A DNA stretch of 6,603 bases, taken from the NCBI GenBank assembly GCA_021443235.1, contig JABUUJ010000051.1, positions 2,907 to 9,509 of the forward strand, in the 5' to 3' direction. The stretch comes from Muribaculaceae bacterium (GTDB taxonomy: Bacteria; Bacteroidota; Bacteroidia; Bacteroidales; Muribaculaceae). The notes beneath the pieces are model-generated. The model searched no databases, was not told the origin of the DNA, and saw only the letters and a program-made list of their open reading frames with translations. The position numbers and the translations under genes were made by a program. This document shows, piece by piece, positions 5,864 to 6,603 of the stretch (position 1 is its first letter; each line of letters opens with the position of its first letter).

Positions 5864-6603
5864 ATGAGTAGTATTGAATTAAACAAAATGATGCGTTGCC
5901 CCGAGTGCGGACACCTTGTCCCCTATGATGCAACCATTTGCCCATATTGCAAAACTAACATATCAGAACTAACCACTGTTGACAATAACGGATTTTCTTT
6001 TAACCGAAAAACCCTTTACTGGATTTTGGGCGTAATTTTGGGCCTTGCTGTGGTGGGTTCTGCTGCAAGTTTGCTCACGAAAAATAATGGGGGAAGCAGT
6101 GCCGACAGGACGGAAGCCGCAGGTATTGACTCTTTAGCTGGCAGCATCGCTTCTGAGCTCGATGATGCACTGGAACCCGATGAAATATATTCGACTGATG
6201 ATGGTCCTCGCTCGTTTGCCTTGGTTGATATGCCTATGGGTGGCGACTTTGCGAGCGATTTGGCAGCGATGGCTTGCAATGGTGGATTTGCTGGTGCATG
6301 GCAGGGAATGACGGTGGGCGACATGGGCGATGTGGCATTCCGTGGAAAAGCTGTGGGGCAGCAGTTTAAGTTTGACAATGGTTATTACAAACTGCAGTTC
6401 TTCTTTGACGGCAGCGCCAAGAGCAATAGCTCTACAATCACCGGCATTGCATTGAGCGTTGATCCTGAGTATTTTGGCAGCGATATCTACACTGCTGTTT
6501 CCGATTTTGAGGCCGCAATGGAGGCTAATGGCTATTCAACCTATAGCAGAAGCTATTCTTTGAGTGACGGTGCCTGTGTGTCGGCGGGTTACTCGGGAAG
6601 CAA
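5864..6603 (+). CDS. Zinc-ribbon, single-TM protein with extracytoplasmic domain (partial, runs off the window)
   Basis: The frame stays open from the ATG at 5864 to the window edge, giving 246 residues with the C-terminus missing. An in-frame TAA at 5849 bounds the start; in-frame ATGs at 5888 and 5891 would still keep the zinc ribbon. Residues 12-29 form a CxxC-x10-CxxC zinc ribbon (Cys12, 15, 26, 29; CPEC and CPYC). One TM segment lies at about 50-71, so the ribbon is cytoplasmic and the rest is outside, assuming N-in topology. An acidic Ser/Gly/Asp linker (about 74-115) leads to a domain starting near 117 (FALVDMPMGGDFASDL; VAFRGKAVGQQFKF; YYKLQFFF; DFEAAMEANGYS). This faintly resembles small Bacteroidetes domains with a G.F.G strand pattern (low confidence). 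It follows the four-helix protein by 34 nt without a visible promoter, suggesting a shared transcript and perhaps a shared membrane complex. Confidence 0.8.
   Translation, partial: MSSIELNKMMRCPECGHLVPYDATICPYCKTNISELTTVDNNGFSFNRKTLYWILGVILGLAVVGSAASLLTKNNGGSSADRTEAAGIDSLAGSIASELDDALEPDEIYSTDDGPRSFALVDMPMGGDFASDLAAMACNGGFAGAWQGMTVGDMGDVAFRGKAVGQQFKFDNGYYKLQFFFDGSAKSNSSTITGIALSVDPEYFGSDIYTAVSDFEAAMEANGYSTYSRSYSLSDGACVSAGYSGS

Noticed and set aside
6016..6378. Reverse-strand open frame of 120 codons near the window end.
   Set aside because: It is antisense to the zinc-ribbon gene, whose forward frame has a zinc ribbon, a TM segment and normal composition; the reverse peptide is Ser/Ala/Pro-rich without motifs.

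Overview
The window looks like chromosomal DNA of a Bacteroidales bacterium (gut Bacteroides/Prevotella/Muribaculaceae type). Signs: two gene clusters preceded by the Bacteroidetes -7 octamer TAnnTTTG (TAAATTTG both times) with a TTG/TTTG about 20 nt upstream; A/T-rich leaders without clear Shine-Dalgarno sequences; several short lipoprotein signal peptides; and protein families I associate with this order. All supported genes are on the + strand. No rRNA, tRNA, mobile element or CRISPR array is visible, and no stretch over 300 nt lacks a gene.

Layout. 1-78 is the tail of an upstream gene. 79-207 is an A/T-rich intergenic stretch with a promoter. Unit A (208-4033) holds four tightly packed genes: a bacterial TMEM43/LUMA-like membrane protein; an unrecognised lipoprotein; a lipoprotein of a conserved domain-of-unknown-function family; and a beta-rich lipoprotein. 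It ends at a strong intrinsic terminator (4051-4086). A second promoter (4096-4127) starts unit B: an exported alpha/beta-hydrolase of the esterase D/feruloyl esterase family (4150-5139), a four-helix membrane protein (5170-5829), and a zinc-ribbon plus single-TM protein (5864 to beyond the window end).

How they may work together (inference). The TMEM43-like protein puts a ~290-residue domain into the periplasm, and the three lipoproteins lack an obvious acidic surface-export signal, so they probably face the periplasm from the outer membrane. Unit A could encode an envelope-spanning or membrane-organising assembly, but no enzyme in it reveals a reaction. In unit B the esterase could act on ester-decorated glycans or lipids; its link to the two membrane proteins rests on spacing only.

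The most unexpected signals are RNA-level and lie inside the second gene of unit A: a perfect 14-bp inverted repeat over the signal-peptide codons (1594-1635), and a three-segment GGGCTC/GAGCCC/GGGCT arrangement followed by six T (1908-1943) that resembles an attenuator. Both could tune expression within the unit. All family assignments are from memory of sequence patterns; no search was run.
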